Below are positions 1 to 6,070 of a stretch of DNA of 15,196 nucleotides, in pieces. The first letter of the stretch is position 1; each line of letters begins with the position of its first letter. The position numbers were made by a program, and so were the translations under genes. Source of the DNA: Dehalococcoidia bacterium. Its GTDB lineage: Bacteria; Chloroflexota; Dehalococcoidia; Tepidiformales; Tepidiformaceae. Where the stretch lies: contig JALOAP010000026.1 of the NCBI GenBank assembly GCA_023228745.1, positions 1 to 15,196 on the forward strand, read 5' to 3'. The notes under the pieces were generated by a model. It saw only the letters and a list, made by a program, of their open reading frames with translations. It did no database searches and was not told the origin of the DNA.

Positions 1-301
1 TCTGCTCGATCACGTGGCGGCGCGTCGCCCAGAGGTCGCCCATGTTGGTGACGTCGGCCTGCAGCGGGAACGCCTTCACGCCCGCCGCGCGAAGCTGCTC
101 GACCAGGTCGAACCCGTCCTGGTAGCTGCGGTGGAAGTGGACAGCGACTGATTCGGCGCCATTGAGGCCCGCTGCGAGGGCAAAGGACTGGCCAAGCCCG
201 CCATCTTTGCCCGCACCGGTGATGAGGACGCGCTTGCCGCGAACCCCGTCGGCGAGGTCCTCGGCGTAGCGAAATTTCGCCGGGTCGACCGTGAATGCCA
301 T
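1..301 (-). CDS. Short-chain dehydrogenase/reductase (SDR), N-terminal part, runs off the window
   Basis: Reading leftward from ATG 301, about 100 residues are visible before the window edge. They begin MAFTVDPAKFRYAEDLADG and continue into a Rossmann start, KRVLITGAGKDGGLGQSFA, a variant of the SDR TGxxxGxG NAD(P)-binding loop. A second strand follows (ESVAVHFHRS), then the LQADVTNM segment, which corresponds to the conserved acidic adenine-contact position of classical SDRs. The Ser/Tyr/Lys catalytic residues would lie beyond the edge, so substrate and activity cannot be read. The start is supported by GAGGAG about 6 nt upstream on the minus strand. The gene is divergent from the lipoprotein at 448. 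A possible -10 (CATAAT) lies at 331-336 on the minus strand, inside a small palindrome (GCCAT-T-ATGGC, 328-338). The family call is firm; the exact function is unknown. Confidence 0.85.
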   Translation of the reverse strand, partial: MAFTVDPAKFRYAEDLADGVRGKRVLITGAGKDGGLGQSFALAAGLNGAESVAVHFHRSYQDGFDLVEQLRAAGVKAFPLQADVTNMGDLWATRRHVIEQ

Positions 302-413
302 CTCATTACTCCTCGAAAATGGTGTGCGCCATTATGGCTCAGCAAGGAGAAATATGCTTCGGCTATACTTCTCAAGCCACTGGCTGTTCTTTCCCATATC
401 GCGTCTATCGCAC

Positions 414-441
414 GTGACTATTTCACCCCCCTCCCTACACT
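414..441 (+). promoter_or_regulatory. Putative promoter of the lipoprotein gene (leaderless arrangement)
   Basis: GTGACT (414-419), a 16-nt spacer and TACACT (436-441, a TAnnnT -10). The -10 ends 6 nt before an in-frame GTG at 448, so transcription would begin at or next to the start codon. There is no Shine-Dalgarno in this stretch. The rest of the 302-447 gap is relatively AT-rich and holds the divergent SDR promoter. The call is by eye only. Confidence 0.4.
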
Positions 442-447
442 CGATGT

Positions 448-1419
448 GTGGTTTGGGTGTCGTGGATGAGGAGGAGCGGGCAAGGGGTCGCATGCGTCGC
501 GGTCGCGGCGGCACTGCTTGCCGGCTGCGGCAGCGGCGATGAGGACCACCTGCGGCCCGGCGTGGTCGCCTCCACCGTGCCGGAAGAGGAGTCAGGCCAC
601 GCGCGGCTCCCGACACCAGTTGCCCCCGAAGGCGAGCCCCTGGCGACGATTGCTGTGGCGGAGCTGAATGAGCTCTCGGGGCTTGCCGCGAGCCGTGCGC
701 ACCCCGGCATCCTCTGGGCGCACAACGACTCCGGCGATACGCCGCGCGTCTTCGCCTTCGATTTGAACGGCCAACCGCGGGGGACGTTCCGGCTCGCGGG
801 TGCGCGTGCAGAGGACTGGGAGGACATGGCCGTCGGCCCCGGGCCGGCACCCGGGAAGTCGTACCTGTACCTCGGCGATATTGGCGACAACTTCGGGCGC
901 CGGCCAAACGTCGTTGTCTACCGCATCGAGGAGCCCGCGCCGGGCACACCCGGCGAAGTCGCGATTCCCGGCGTCGAAGCGATTACGCTGCGCTACCCGC
1001 AAGGCGAAGCGCACAACGCCGAGGCCCTGATGGTCGATTCACCCACGGGTGACCTCTACATCGTGACCAAGTCGCTGCTTGGCCGGGCGAAGGTATTCCG
1101 CGCGCCCGGTCCGCTGGAGGCGAGCGCGATCGATTTGGAGGCAGTCGCGGAGCTGCACCTGCTAGGCCCCGCTACCGCTGGCGACATCTCCGTTGAGGGC
1201 GACGAGATCGCGATCCGGACGTACAAGGACGCCTACCTGTGGGAGCGGCCGCCCGGGGTGTCGGTGGCGGAAGCACTGGGCGGCGAACCTCGGCGCATCC
1301 CGCTGGTGTTCGAGCCCCAGGGCGAGGCGATCGCCTATTCCGCGGATGGCCGCGCACTGCTGACCGCAAGCGAGGGCACGAACACCACCCTCTACCGCTA
1401 CGGTTTCTGGGACGAATGA
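448..1419 (+). CDS. Secreted lipoprotein, beta-propeller-like, function unknown
   Basis: The protein is 323 aa from GTG 448, or 317 aa from ATG 466 (residue 7). It starts with a basic n-region, a hydrophobic stretch and a lipobox ending LLAGC at Cys27, so it should be exported and lipid-anchored. A short acidic/Pro-rich linker follows. The body reads ELSGLAASRAHPGILWAHND, then short beta-rich units with Gly/Asp turns (FAFDLNGQPRG, YLYLGDIGDN, LYIVTKSL), as in SMP-30/WD40-like propellers and phytase-like esterase proteins. I see no clear catalytic motif. I prefer GTG 448 because a -10-like TACACT ends 6 nt before it; ATG 466 is the alternative, and neither has a Shine-Dalgarno. murT begins 49 nt downstream on the same strand. 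A link to cell-envelope work is possible but unproven. Confidence 0.8.
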   Translation: MVWVSWMRRSGQGVACVAVAAALLAGCGSGDEDHLRPGVVASTVPEEESGHARLPTPVAPEGEPLATIAVAELNELSGLAASRAHPGILWAHNDSGDTPRVFAFDLNGQPRGTFRLAGARAEDWEDMAVGPGPAPGKSYLYLGDIGDNFGRRPNVVVYRIEEPAPGTPGEVAIPGVEAITLRYPQGEAHNAEALMVDSPTGDLYIVTKSLLGRAKVFRAPGPLEASAIDLEAVAELHLLGPATAGDISVEGDEIAIRTYKDAYLWERPPGVSVAEALGGEPRRIPLVFEPQGEAIAYSADGRALLTASEGTNTTLYRYGFWDE

Positions 1420-1468
1420 GGCGCCGCGCGATGGCCGCTAGCCCGGCCCACCACTACCCTTCGGGACG

Positions 1469-2869
1469 ATGAATCCGCGACTCGCGCTCGCTGTGATCGC
1501 CGGGCGGACTGCGGCCCTTGTGTCCCGGCGGCTGGGGCGCGGAGGAGGTACGGCGCTGCCCGGGCTGGTCGCCGAGCGGGTGCATCCGGGCCTTGTGCGC
1601 GACCTTGCGCGGCAACTCGGCGCCGGGCGCGTGATGATCACCGGGACAAACGGCAAGACCACCACGGCCCGCATCCTTGCGCAAATCCTGGAGGAGGCTG
1701 AGCGCCCCTACGTGCACAACCGCGAGGGATCGAACCTGATGCGCGGCCTCGCCAGCACGCTCCTTGCCATCGCCGGCCGTGCGGGCAACATCCCCGGCGC
1801 GCGGCAGATGACGGGCCTGTTCGAAGTCGACGAAGCGACCACACCGGCCGCGAGTGCGGCCATCGCCCCGAACGCCATCGCGTTCACCAACCTGTTCCGC
1901 GACCAGCTCGACCGGTATGGCGAAGTGGACACCGTCGCCGGGTTCTGGCGGGATGCCCTCGCGCGGGCGCCGAAATCGGCGACCCTGGTCATCAACGCCG
2001 ACGACCCGTCCGTCGCGGAACTCGCGGTCGGCTGGCCTGGGCCAATCCACTGGTTCGGGCTCGACGACCCGGCGTTCGCCACTGACCACCCCGGTGCAGT
2101 CGACGCGCGCTGGTGCCGCGAGTGCGGAGGCACGTTCGAATATGAGCGGCGCTACTTCGCCCACATCGGCCACTGGCGCTGCACCGGCTGCGGACGTGCC
2201 CGCGCACGCACGGACACAACCATCCGCGACGTGCGCCTCGGGCTGGATGACGCCACCTTCACGGTCGACGGGCTGGGCGAGGTGACCATGCCACTCACGG
2301 GCGCCTACAACGTCTACAACGCCGCCGCGGCCGTCGGCCTCGCCCGCATGCTGGGCGTTCCCGGCGAGGCGATTCGCAAGGGGATCGCGGGGGTGCGCGC
2401 GGCCTTTGGGCGCCAGGAAGTGGCGGACCTCGAAGGACGGAAGGTGCGGTTGCTGCTGACCAAGAACCCCGCGGGCGCGAACCAGGTCCTGCGCCTGCTG
2501 GCGGCGGTGGCCGAGCAGCCAGAGGTGGGGAAGCTCAAGGTCGCGGTGTTGCTGAACGACCGCTTCGCCGACGGACAGGACGTGAGCTGGACGTGGGACG
2601 TTGACTATGAGTTGCTGCGTGGCTCCGTGCACACCTGCTGGGCGGGGGGCGACCGTGCGGAGGACATGGCACTCCGCCTCAAGTACGCAGGCTGGCCGGC
2701 GCCGGGGGCTGTGGTGCAGAACCCTTCGACGTTGCTCGATGGGATCCTCGCGGAGACGGAGCCCGGCGACCAGGTGTTCGTCATCCCGACGTACACGGCG
2801 ATGCTGGACCTGCGCGCGGAGCTGCAGCGGCGAGGCGCGGTGGGTCAGTTCTGGGAGCGCGACGAATAG
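1469..2869 (+). CDS. murT: Lipid II isoglutaminyl synthase, MurT subunit (Mur ligase family)
   Basis: The protein is 466 aa. MurT with the glutaminase GatD amidates the alpha-carboxyl of D-Glu in lipid II to D-isoglutamine at the inner face of the membrane. An N-terminal helical segment leads into the Mur ligase central domain with P-loop GTNGKTTT (residues 59-66). A four-cysteine zinc ribbon is inserted at CREC (C216/C219) and CTGC (C238/C241), a hallmark separating MurT from MurE/MurC. The C-terminal DUF1727/MurT domain starts around residue 320 with LLTKNPAGANQ and holds DVSWTWD (Asp371 onward). The Asp in this motif is the one thought to complete the GatD catalytic triad. No Shine-Dalgarno is visible; TACCCT ends 8 nt before the ATG, which would fit a leaderless start. 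gatD usually adjoins murT, but no GatD-like gene occurs here. Identity is strong; the partner is missing from view. Confidence 0.93.
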   Translation: MNPRLALAVIAGRTAALVSRRLGRGGGTALPGLVAERVHPGLVRDLARQLGAGRVMITGTNGKTTTARILAQILEEAERPYVHNREGSNLMRGLASTLLAIAGRAGNIPGARQMTGLFEVDEATTPAASAAIAPNAIAFTNLFRDQLDRYGEVDTVAGFWRDALARAPKSATLVINADDPSVAELAVGWPGPIHWFGLDDPAFATDHPGAVDARWCRECGGTFEYERRYFAHIGHWRCTGCGRARARTDTTIRDVRLGLDDATFTVDGLGEVTMPLTGAYNVYNAAAAVGLARMLGVPGEAIRKGIAGVRAAFGRQEVADLEGRKVRLLLTKNPAGANQVLRLLAAVAEQPEVGKLKVAVLLNDRFADGQDVSWTWDVDYELLRGSVHTCWAGGDRAEDMALRLKYAGWPAPGAVVQNPSTLLDGILAETEPGDQVFVIPTYTAMLDLRAELQRRGAVGQFWERDE

Positions 2870-2879
2870 GCGGGAGCCA

Positions 2880-3236
2880 CTACCAGGATTCGGTGCCGAC
2901 GACCTCCCGGGCGCGATGCAACGCCGCCTCCAACTGCACGCGGCGCAGGGCAATGTCGGCGCGGCCGCCCTCCAGCGCGCGGTTCATCTCATCGTAGAGT
3001 GTGCGAAGCGCGGCTCCGGCCTCGAAGAGGGCGATGAGGCGCGGGTCGGCATCGGGCGGTGGTTTGAGCAAGATAGCAAGGCGAGCGCGATGGCCGTGGA
3101 GTCGTTGGTTGTAACGGCGAGCCCAGCTACCCCAGGTCTGTGGATCCTCACGTGCTGCCTCGCGAGCATCGAGTAGCTCGGCGCGCAACAGTTCGAGGGT
3201 GCCCAGGCCTTCGCGATACCGCTCTTCGAGTTCCAT
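2880..3236 (-). CDS. Small helical protein of unknown function
   Basis: The protein is 118 aa, starting MELEERYREG. It is rich in Glu, Arg, Leu and Ala and looks almost wholly alpha-helical, with two likely helical hairpins separated by a KPPPDADP turn near residues 58-65. It has no Cys, signal peptide or membrane segment, so it is probably a cytosolic scaffold or regulator. I do not recognise a family. The ATG at 3236 is chosen because a TATGCT -10-like hexamer lies 6 nt upstream on the minus strand (3243-3248), as in a leaderless gene; upstream residues look non-coding. It converges on murT with only 10 nt between the stops and is divergent from the dienelactone hydrolase. The composition is coherent enough to call real. 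Confidence 0.65.
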   Translation of the reverse strand: MELEERYREGLGTLELLRAELLDAREAAREDPQTWGSWARRYNQRLHGHRARLAILLKPPPDADPRLIALFEAGAALRTLYDEMNRALEGGRADIALRRVQLEAALHRAREVVGTESW

Positions 3237-3340
3237 ACCTGAAGCATAGCCGCGGCGGCCGTGGCCCTTCCAGATATCAGCGCGTGCGTGGCCTCCGCGC
3301 AGTAGAATCGCGCCCGACACTATCAGAGGGAGTTCCGTGC

Positions 3341-4105
3341 ATGTGTTATGAGTTCGATGCTCTACCGCCAATCCCGGCCATCGCCGGGGCGGCGGTGGAT
3401 AGCGAGGACCTGGTCCTGACGTCCGACGATGGCACGCAGTTCGCGGCGTTCGTTGCCCGCGCGGAGGAACCGGGGGGCGCCGGGATTGTCGTGCTACCGG
3501 ATGTGCGCGGCCTGTTCCGCTTCTACGAAGAGCTGGCGCTCCGTTTCGCCGAGAACGGCATCAGCGCGGTGACGATCGACTACTTCGGGCGTACGGCGGG
3601 CGTCTCCAAGCGCGACGCAGAGTTCGAGTACATGGAGCACGTCCGACAGACGAAGGCGGACCAGATCGCCGACGATGTGGCTGCGGCGGTGGCCTACCTG
3701 CGCACGCCGGAGGGTGGAGCGTGCAGGTCGGTGTTCACCGTGGGCTTCTGCTTCGGGGGTTCGAACTCCTGGCTGCAGGCCGCGAATGAGCACGACCTGG
3801 CCGGGGCAATCGGCTTCTACGGCAGGCCGGGACCGAGCTTCGCCGATGGTTCGCCTGGGCCAGCGGACCGGGCCCGCGAAATGACCGCGCCCATCCTCGG
3901 TTTGATGGGCGGCGCCGACCAGGGCATCCCGCAGTCGGACGTCGACATGTACCGCGACGCGCTCGAAAAAGCCGGGGTTGAACACGAGATCGTGGTCTAT
4001 GACGGTGCGCCGCATAGCTTCTTCGACCGGAAGCAAGAGGAATTCGCCGAGCAGTCGGCGGACGCCTGGCAGCGAGTCCTGGAGTTCATCCGCCGGAATT
4101 CGTAG
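3341..4105 (+). CDS. Dienelactone hydrolase family protein
   Basis: The protein is 254 aa, cytosolic, with an alpha/beta-hydrolase fold. Known members open dienelactones in chlorocatechol breakdown or act as broad esterases. The triad is visible: Cys137 in GFCFGG (the DLH-type cysteine nucleophile in place of Ser), Asp193 in LMGGADQGIP, and His225 in YDGAPHSFFD. The N-terminus MCYEFDALPPIPAI followed by DLVLTSDDGTQFAAFVA is the usual opening of this subfamily, and IVVLPDVRGLFRFYEELALRF is the oxyanion-side region. The start ATG 3341 has a GAGGGAG Shine-Dalgarno about 9 nt upstream; longer reading to 3140 is rejected because it overlaps the opposite gene and lacks family similarity. No aromatic-degradation genes are nearby, so the substrate is open. 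Confidence 0.93.
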   Translation: MCYEFDALPPIPAIAGAAVDSEDLVLTSDDGTQFAAFVARAEEPGGAGIVVLPDVRGLFRFYEELALRFAENGISAVTIDYFGRTAGVSKRDAEFEYMEHVRQTKADQIADDVAAAVAYLRTPEGGACRSVFTVGFCFGGSNSWLQAANEHDLAGAIGFYGRPGPSFADGSPGPADRAREMTAPILGLMGGADQGIPQSDVDMYRDALEKAGVEHEIVVYDGAPHSFFDRKQEEFAEQSADAWQRVLEFIRRNS

Positions 4106-4147
4106 CGCCACGACCCCTGGTGGTTTGGCAGTGGGAGCGCGCGAACA

Positions 4148-4186
4148 CGCGATGATGTGTGACCGGGCAGCACACATCATTTCGCG
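4148..4186. repeat. Perfect inverted repeat (10-bp arms, 9-nt spacer), possible terminator or operator
   Basis: ATGATGTGTG (4152-4161) and CACACATCAT (4171-4180) are exact reverse complements around ACCGGGCAG. Outside them, CGCG (4148-4151) can pair with CGCG (4183-4186) across a 2-nt TT bulge. The arms are AT-richer than their surroundings. The repeat lies about 45 nt after the dienelactone hydrolase stop and about 70 nt before the promoter of the RNA-like unit. Only three T follow the right arm, so it is a poor intrinsic terminator. A dimeric regulator site is equally possible. Confidence 0.55.
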
Positions 4187-4255
4187 ACTGACCAGTTACC
4201 CAATGGCAGCCATGTCAAGGGCCGCACGGGCCATAGCGTTTACCCGGGAGAGGGA

Positions 4256-4283
4256 TTGACTTGGCCAATGGACGGGGTAAGGT
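4256..4283 (+). promoter_or_regulatory. Putative sigma-70-type promoter of the RNA-like unit
   Basis: TTGACT (4256-4261), 16 nt, TAAGGT (4278-4283). This is among the best -35 matches in the window. The spacer carries the 8-bp palindrome TTGGCCAA (4261-4268). Predicted transcription start is near 4290. Confidence 0.45.
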
Positions 4284-4363
4284 ATGGATCCAGACAGGGC
4301 GAGGGTCTGTCGCGAACGTAGCGGCAACAATGACCTGATCCCATACGGAAGGGGGTAAGGGCT

Positions 4364-4414
4364 ATGCGAAGCAAGCTCCATGCCTTCTACGGAGTCTTTA
4401 TCGTGCAGATATAA
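4364..4414 (+). CDS. Possible 16-residue peptide ORF inside the RNA-like unit
   Basis: ATG 4364 opens MRSKLHAFYGVFIVQI and ends at TAA 4412-4414. A purine-rich GGAAGGGGG (4348-4355) lies 8 nt upstream of the ATG and would serve as a ribosome site. The peptide has a basic start and a hydrophobic C-terminal half. The stop codon abuts the strongest GC hairpin of the unit (4415-4434), an arrangement seen in translated leaders and in some small-toxin RNAs. A 51-nt ORF can easily arise by chance, so the call is tentative. Confidence 0.25.
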   Translation: MRSKLHAFYGVFIVQI

Positions 4415-4609
4415 GGCCCGCAGATGAGCGGGCCGACCACGGAACCCGCTCCAGGCCGTAGCCCGCGGGCTCTGCAAACGCCGGATGCCATGGTCCCCGC
4501 ACGGGGAGTGCTCCGGATCGCTTCGGACCGAAGCGGCAGTGGGTCAAGGGCCAACCAAAGGAGTGGGATCCACCATCCGGCAGCAACGGATGGATGGAGT
4601 GGAAGAGAG

Positions 4610-4640
4610 CAGGCCCCGGTGAGGAAGCCGGGGCCTGTTT
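4610..4640 (+). terminator. Intrinsic terminator of the RNA-like unit
   Basis: CAGGCCCCGG (4610-4619) and CCGGGGCCTG (4628-4637) form a perfect 10-bp stem with loop TGAGGAAG, followed by TTTGCGTT. The stem can be extended by weaker A-T and G-T pairs on the outside. Confidence 0.75.
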
Positions 4641-4650
4641 GCGTTCCAGG

Positions 4651-4868
4651 AAAACCGAACCGGCACGGGCGGCGCGGAAGTGTCTCAGAATCATCGCTGC
4701 AACTCCAACTGGCGCTATCTCCAGGTGTTCGGCCCCTGACACCCTTGTATCAGTTCTGCCAGTTCCACCCACAGACAGTCCCACCTCGGGTAGCTTCGAA
4801 ACCAAACGGAGCAGCAGCCGGGCAACGCCCCGGGTGCTCCTTCGCTTCCGGCACACAAGGGAGGTTGC
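4651..4868 (+). other. Upstream region of the PRC-barrel-like gene, with one hairpin
   Basis: I see no conserved gene here. A hairpin with outer arms GGAGCA (4808-4813) and TGCTCC (4835-4840) and inner arms CCGGG/CCCGG lies about 30 nt before the small ORF at 4869. No convincing promoter pair was found. The hairpin is not followed by a T-run, so it is not a clear terminator. It may belong to the mRNA leader. Confidence 0.3.
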
Positions 4869-4955
4869 ATGGGACCGAACAAGACGCACAGTCGCCGCGT
4901 GGAGTCGCAAGGAGCGGATGCCTCCCGGGTCGTCGACCGATCGGAGCGGCCATGA
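4869..4955 (+). CDS. Possible 28-residue leader ORF coupled to the PRC-barrel-like gene
   Basis: ATG 4869 is preceded by AAGGGAGG with a 4-nt gap, the strongest Shine-Dalgarno in this part of the window. The ORF starts MGPNKTHSRRVESQG and ends at TGA 4953-4955, overlapping the ATG of the next gene (4952) as ATGA. Such an overlap is typical of translational coupling. The peptide is basic and polar with no known motif. It could also mark the true start of something lost by a frameshift, but the downstream gene has its own GGAG site, so a leader ORF is the simpler reading. Confidence 0.35.
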   Translation: MGPNKTHSRRVESQGADASRVVDRSERP

Positions 4956-5296
4956 CGATGCGACGGGAACGATCCCAGGACGAAAACACCGGACGCACCA
5001 CCCCGAGTTCGTCGACCGCACGCCGTCGAGCCCTCCGGGGGCCCTCAGTTCGCCCGGAAAGCGTCACCCTTCCCGTTGTCGGGCAGCGGGTCTATTCGAC
5101 CAGCGGACGGCAACTCGGTGTTGTCGCCCAGGTGCGGCCAGATTGCTTCCACGTGGCGATGGAAGAGGACGACGTGTGGCTTTCCCGTGAAGCGATCTTC
5201 ACGGTGCAGGACGGCTCCGTGACCCTCATCTGCGAGCCCGAACGGATCGTCGCCTACACCGTGAACCCGATGCCCCGGCGGAACGGCTTCCGCTAA
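4952..5296 (+). CDS. PRC-barrel/DUF2171-like small protein
   Basis: The protein is 114 aa. Residues 1-35 are a polar, Arg/Ser-rich, probably disordered tail. Residues about 38-105 read VTLPVVGQRVYSTSGRQLG, then VVAQVRPDCFHVAMEEDDVW and LSREAIFTVQDGSVTLICEP. This is the strand-turn-strand pattern of PRC-barrel-like and DUF2171 domains (G-x-V-Y-S-x-x-G-x-x-L-G-x-V). These small barrels bind partner proteins or RNA, for example in RimM and photosynthetic reaction-centre H subunits, but no specific role can be assigned here. ATG 4952 has GGAG 5 nt upstream; a second ATG at 4958 is possible. Reading the same frame further upstream to 4424 gives residues translated from the RNA-like unit and is rejected. 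It converges on the DsbA-like gene with a 6-nt gap. Confidence 0.7.
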   Translation: MTMRRERSQDENTGRTTPSSSTARRRALRGPSVRPESVTLPVVGQRVYSTSGRQLGVVAQVRPDCFHVAMEEDDVWLSREAIFTVQDGSVTLICEPERIVAYTVNPMPRRNGFR

Positions 5297-5302
5297 TCGG
5301 CC

Positions 5303-6070
5303 TTATTCCGCGAGCGCGTTCTCCAGGAAGGCGGACCACTCCGCGGGGCCAGCGGGGTAGCGCGCGAGCGGCTGCCCGTTCAGGAAGAAGGACGGTGTGG
5401 AGCGGATGCCGAGCTGATTCGCCTCGCGCGCCTGCGTCAGCACCGCGTCGTAGGTAGCCGGATCCGCGAGACAGGTTTCGAATGCGGCTGCGTCGAGCCC
5501 GGCAGTCCGGGCGAAGCGCAGCAGTTCTTCTTTCGCGAAGCGCCCCACATTCAGCTCCTCATCGGTGAGCTGCCCGGCCTCGTACTGGGCGAGGAAGAGT
5601 TCCTTGTGAAGCGGCCAGAATGCGTCCGCGTCCGCGGCGCACTGTGCGGCGAAGGCAGCGTTCGCGGAGTCCTGGCCAAGGATGGGCAAGTTGCGGAATT
5701 CGAGGCGGAGCTTCCCTTCGAGCACGAACTTCTCGACGATCTCCGGCTCGCTGGCCAGGGTGAACTGGAGACAGAAGGGGCACTGGAAGTCTTCGTAGAC
5801 GGCGAGCTGCAGCGGCGCATCGGGGTCACCGAAGAAGTAGCCGTCGGTGAGGTCGCCGGGGATGGACATGGAGCGGAAGGCGTCCGCCGGGTCGGCCTGG
5901 GAAGACCGTGAGGCGGGTTCGGTCGGGGTTGGCTCACCCTCTTCGGATGTGGGCCGAGGGTTGCTGGCGCCGGCATCGTCGTCACTCGCACAGGCGATGA
6001 GCCCACCGGCGACGAGTGTGACAGCGGTGGCCAGCGCGAGCAGCCGGATGGTGCGAAGGAGGCGGCTCAT
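5303..6070 (-). CDS. DsbA-like thiol-disulfide oxidoreductase, lipoprotein
   Basis: The protein is 255 aa. A signal peptide ends in the lipobox GLIAC (Cys27), followed by a roughly 40-residue acidic/Pro/Ser linker, so the domain sits outside the membrane on a lipid anchor. The thioredoxin-fold domain (DsbA/Thioredoxin_4 type) begins near residue 75: GDPDAPLQLAVYEDFQ, then the CPFC active site (C97/C100), a helical insert, and the cis-proline loop GIRSTPSFFLNG near the C-terminus. The family forms or isomerises disulfides in exported proteins; a BdbD-like role is likely. It is the last gene of a three-gene operon: its ATG overlaps the stop of the alpha/beta hydrolase by ATGA (6067-6070). No DsbB/VKOR partner is visible in the window. 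Confidence 0.92.
   Translation of the reverse strand: MSRLLRTIRLLALATAVTLVAGGLIACASDDDAGASNPRPTSEEGEPTPTEPASRSSQADPADAFRSMSIPGDLTDGYFFGDPDAPLQLAVYEDFQCPFCLQFTLASEPEIVEKFVLEGKLRLEFRNLPILGQDSANAAFAAQCAADADAFWPLHKELFLAQYEAGQLTDEELNVGRFAKEELLRFARTAGLDAAAFETCLADPATYDAVLTQAREANQLGIRSTPSFFLNGQPLARYPAGPAEWSAFLENALAE

Larger units (their letters stand above)
4290..4645 (+). ncRNA. Candidate structured non-coding RNA of unknown class, about 350 nt
   Basis: The stretch has a promoter in front and an intrinsic terminator at its end, but no long ORF that resembles a protein. Hairpins seen by eye: CAGAC/GTCTG (4291-4309); GGCCCGC-6 nt-GCGGGCC (4415-4434); a long one at 4481-4516 with inner TCCCC-gcac-GGGGA; CGCTTC/GAAGCG (4519-4535); CCATCCG-7 nt-CGGATGG (4573-4593), extended by TCCAC/GTGGA; then the terminator. 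A further helix, GTATGGATC (4282-4290) with GATC-C-CATAC (4337-4346), would form if transcription starts a little earlier. I looked for hallmarks of RNase P RNA, tmRNA, SRP RNA, T-box, cobalamin, glycine and c-di-GMP elements and found none. It may be a trans-acting RNA or a long regulatory leader that ends in its own terminator. Function is unknown. Confidence 0.5.

Noticed and set aside
1454..2953. Long minus-strand ORF of 499 codons opposite murT
   Set aside because: It is antisense to a clear MurT, rich in Arg/Pro/His with no domain pattern. High G+C often creates such mirror ORFs.
3750..3790. GGTTCGAACTCC reminiscent of a tRNA T-arm
   Set aside because: It lies inside the dienelactone hydrolase active-site region, and no acceptor or anticodon stems fit around it.
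4290..4645. Identification of the RNA-like unit as RNase P RNA, tmRNA or SRP RNA
   Set aside because: Length fits the first two, but the RNase P GAGGAAAGTCC element, the tmRNA T-arm and CCA end, and the SRP GGAAG-loop region were not found on either strand.
4424..4951. Upstream extension of the PRC-barrel-like gene through the RNA-like unit
   Set aside because: The frame crosses the terminator and hairpins, shows no conserved residues and has no ribosome site at its start.
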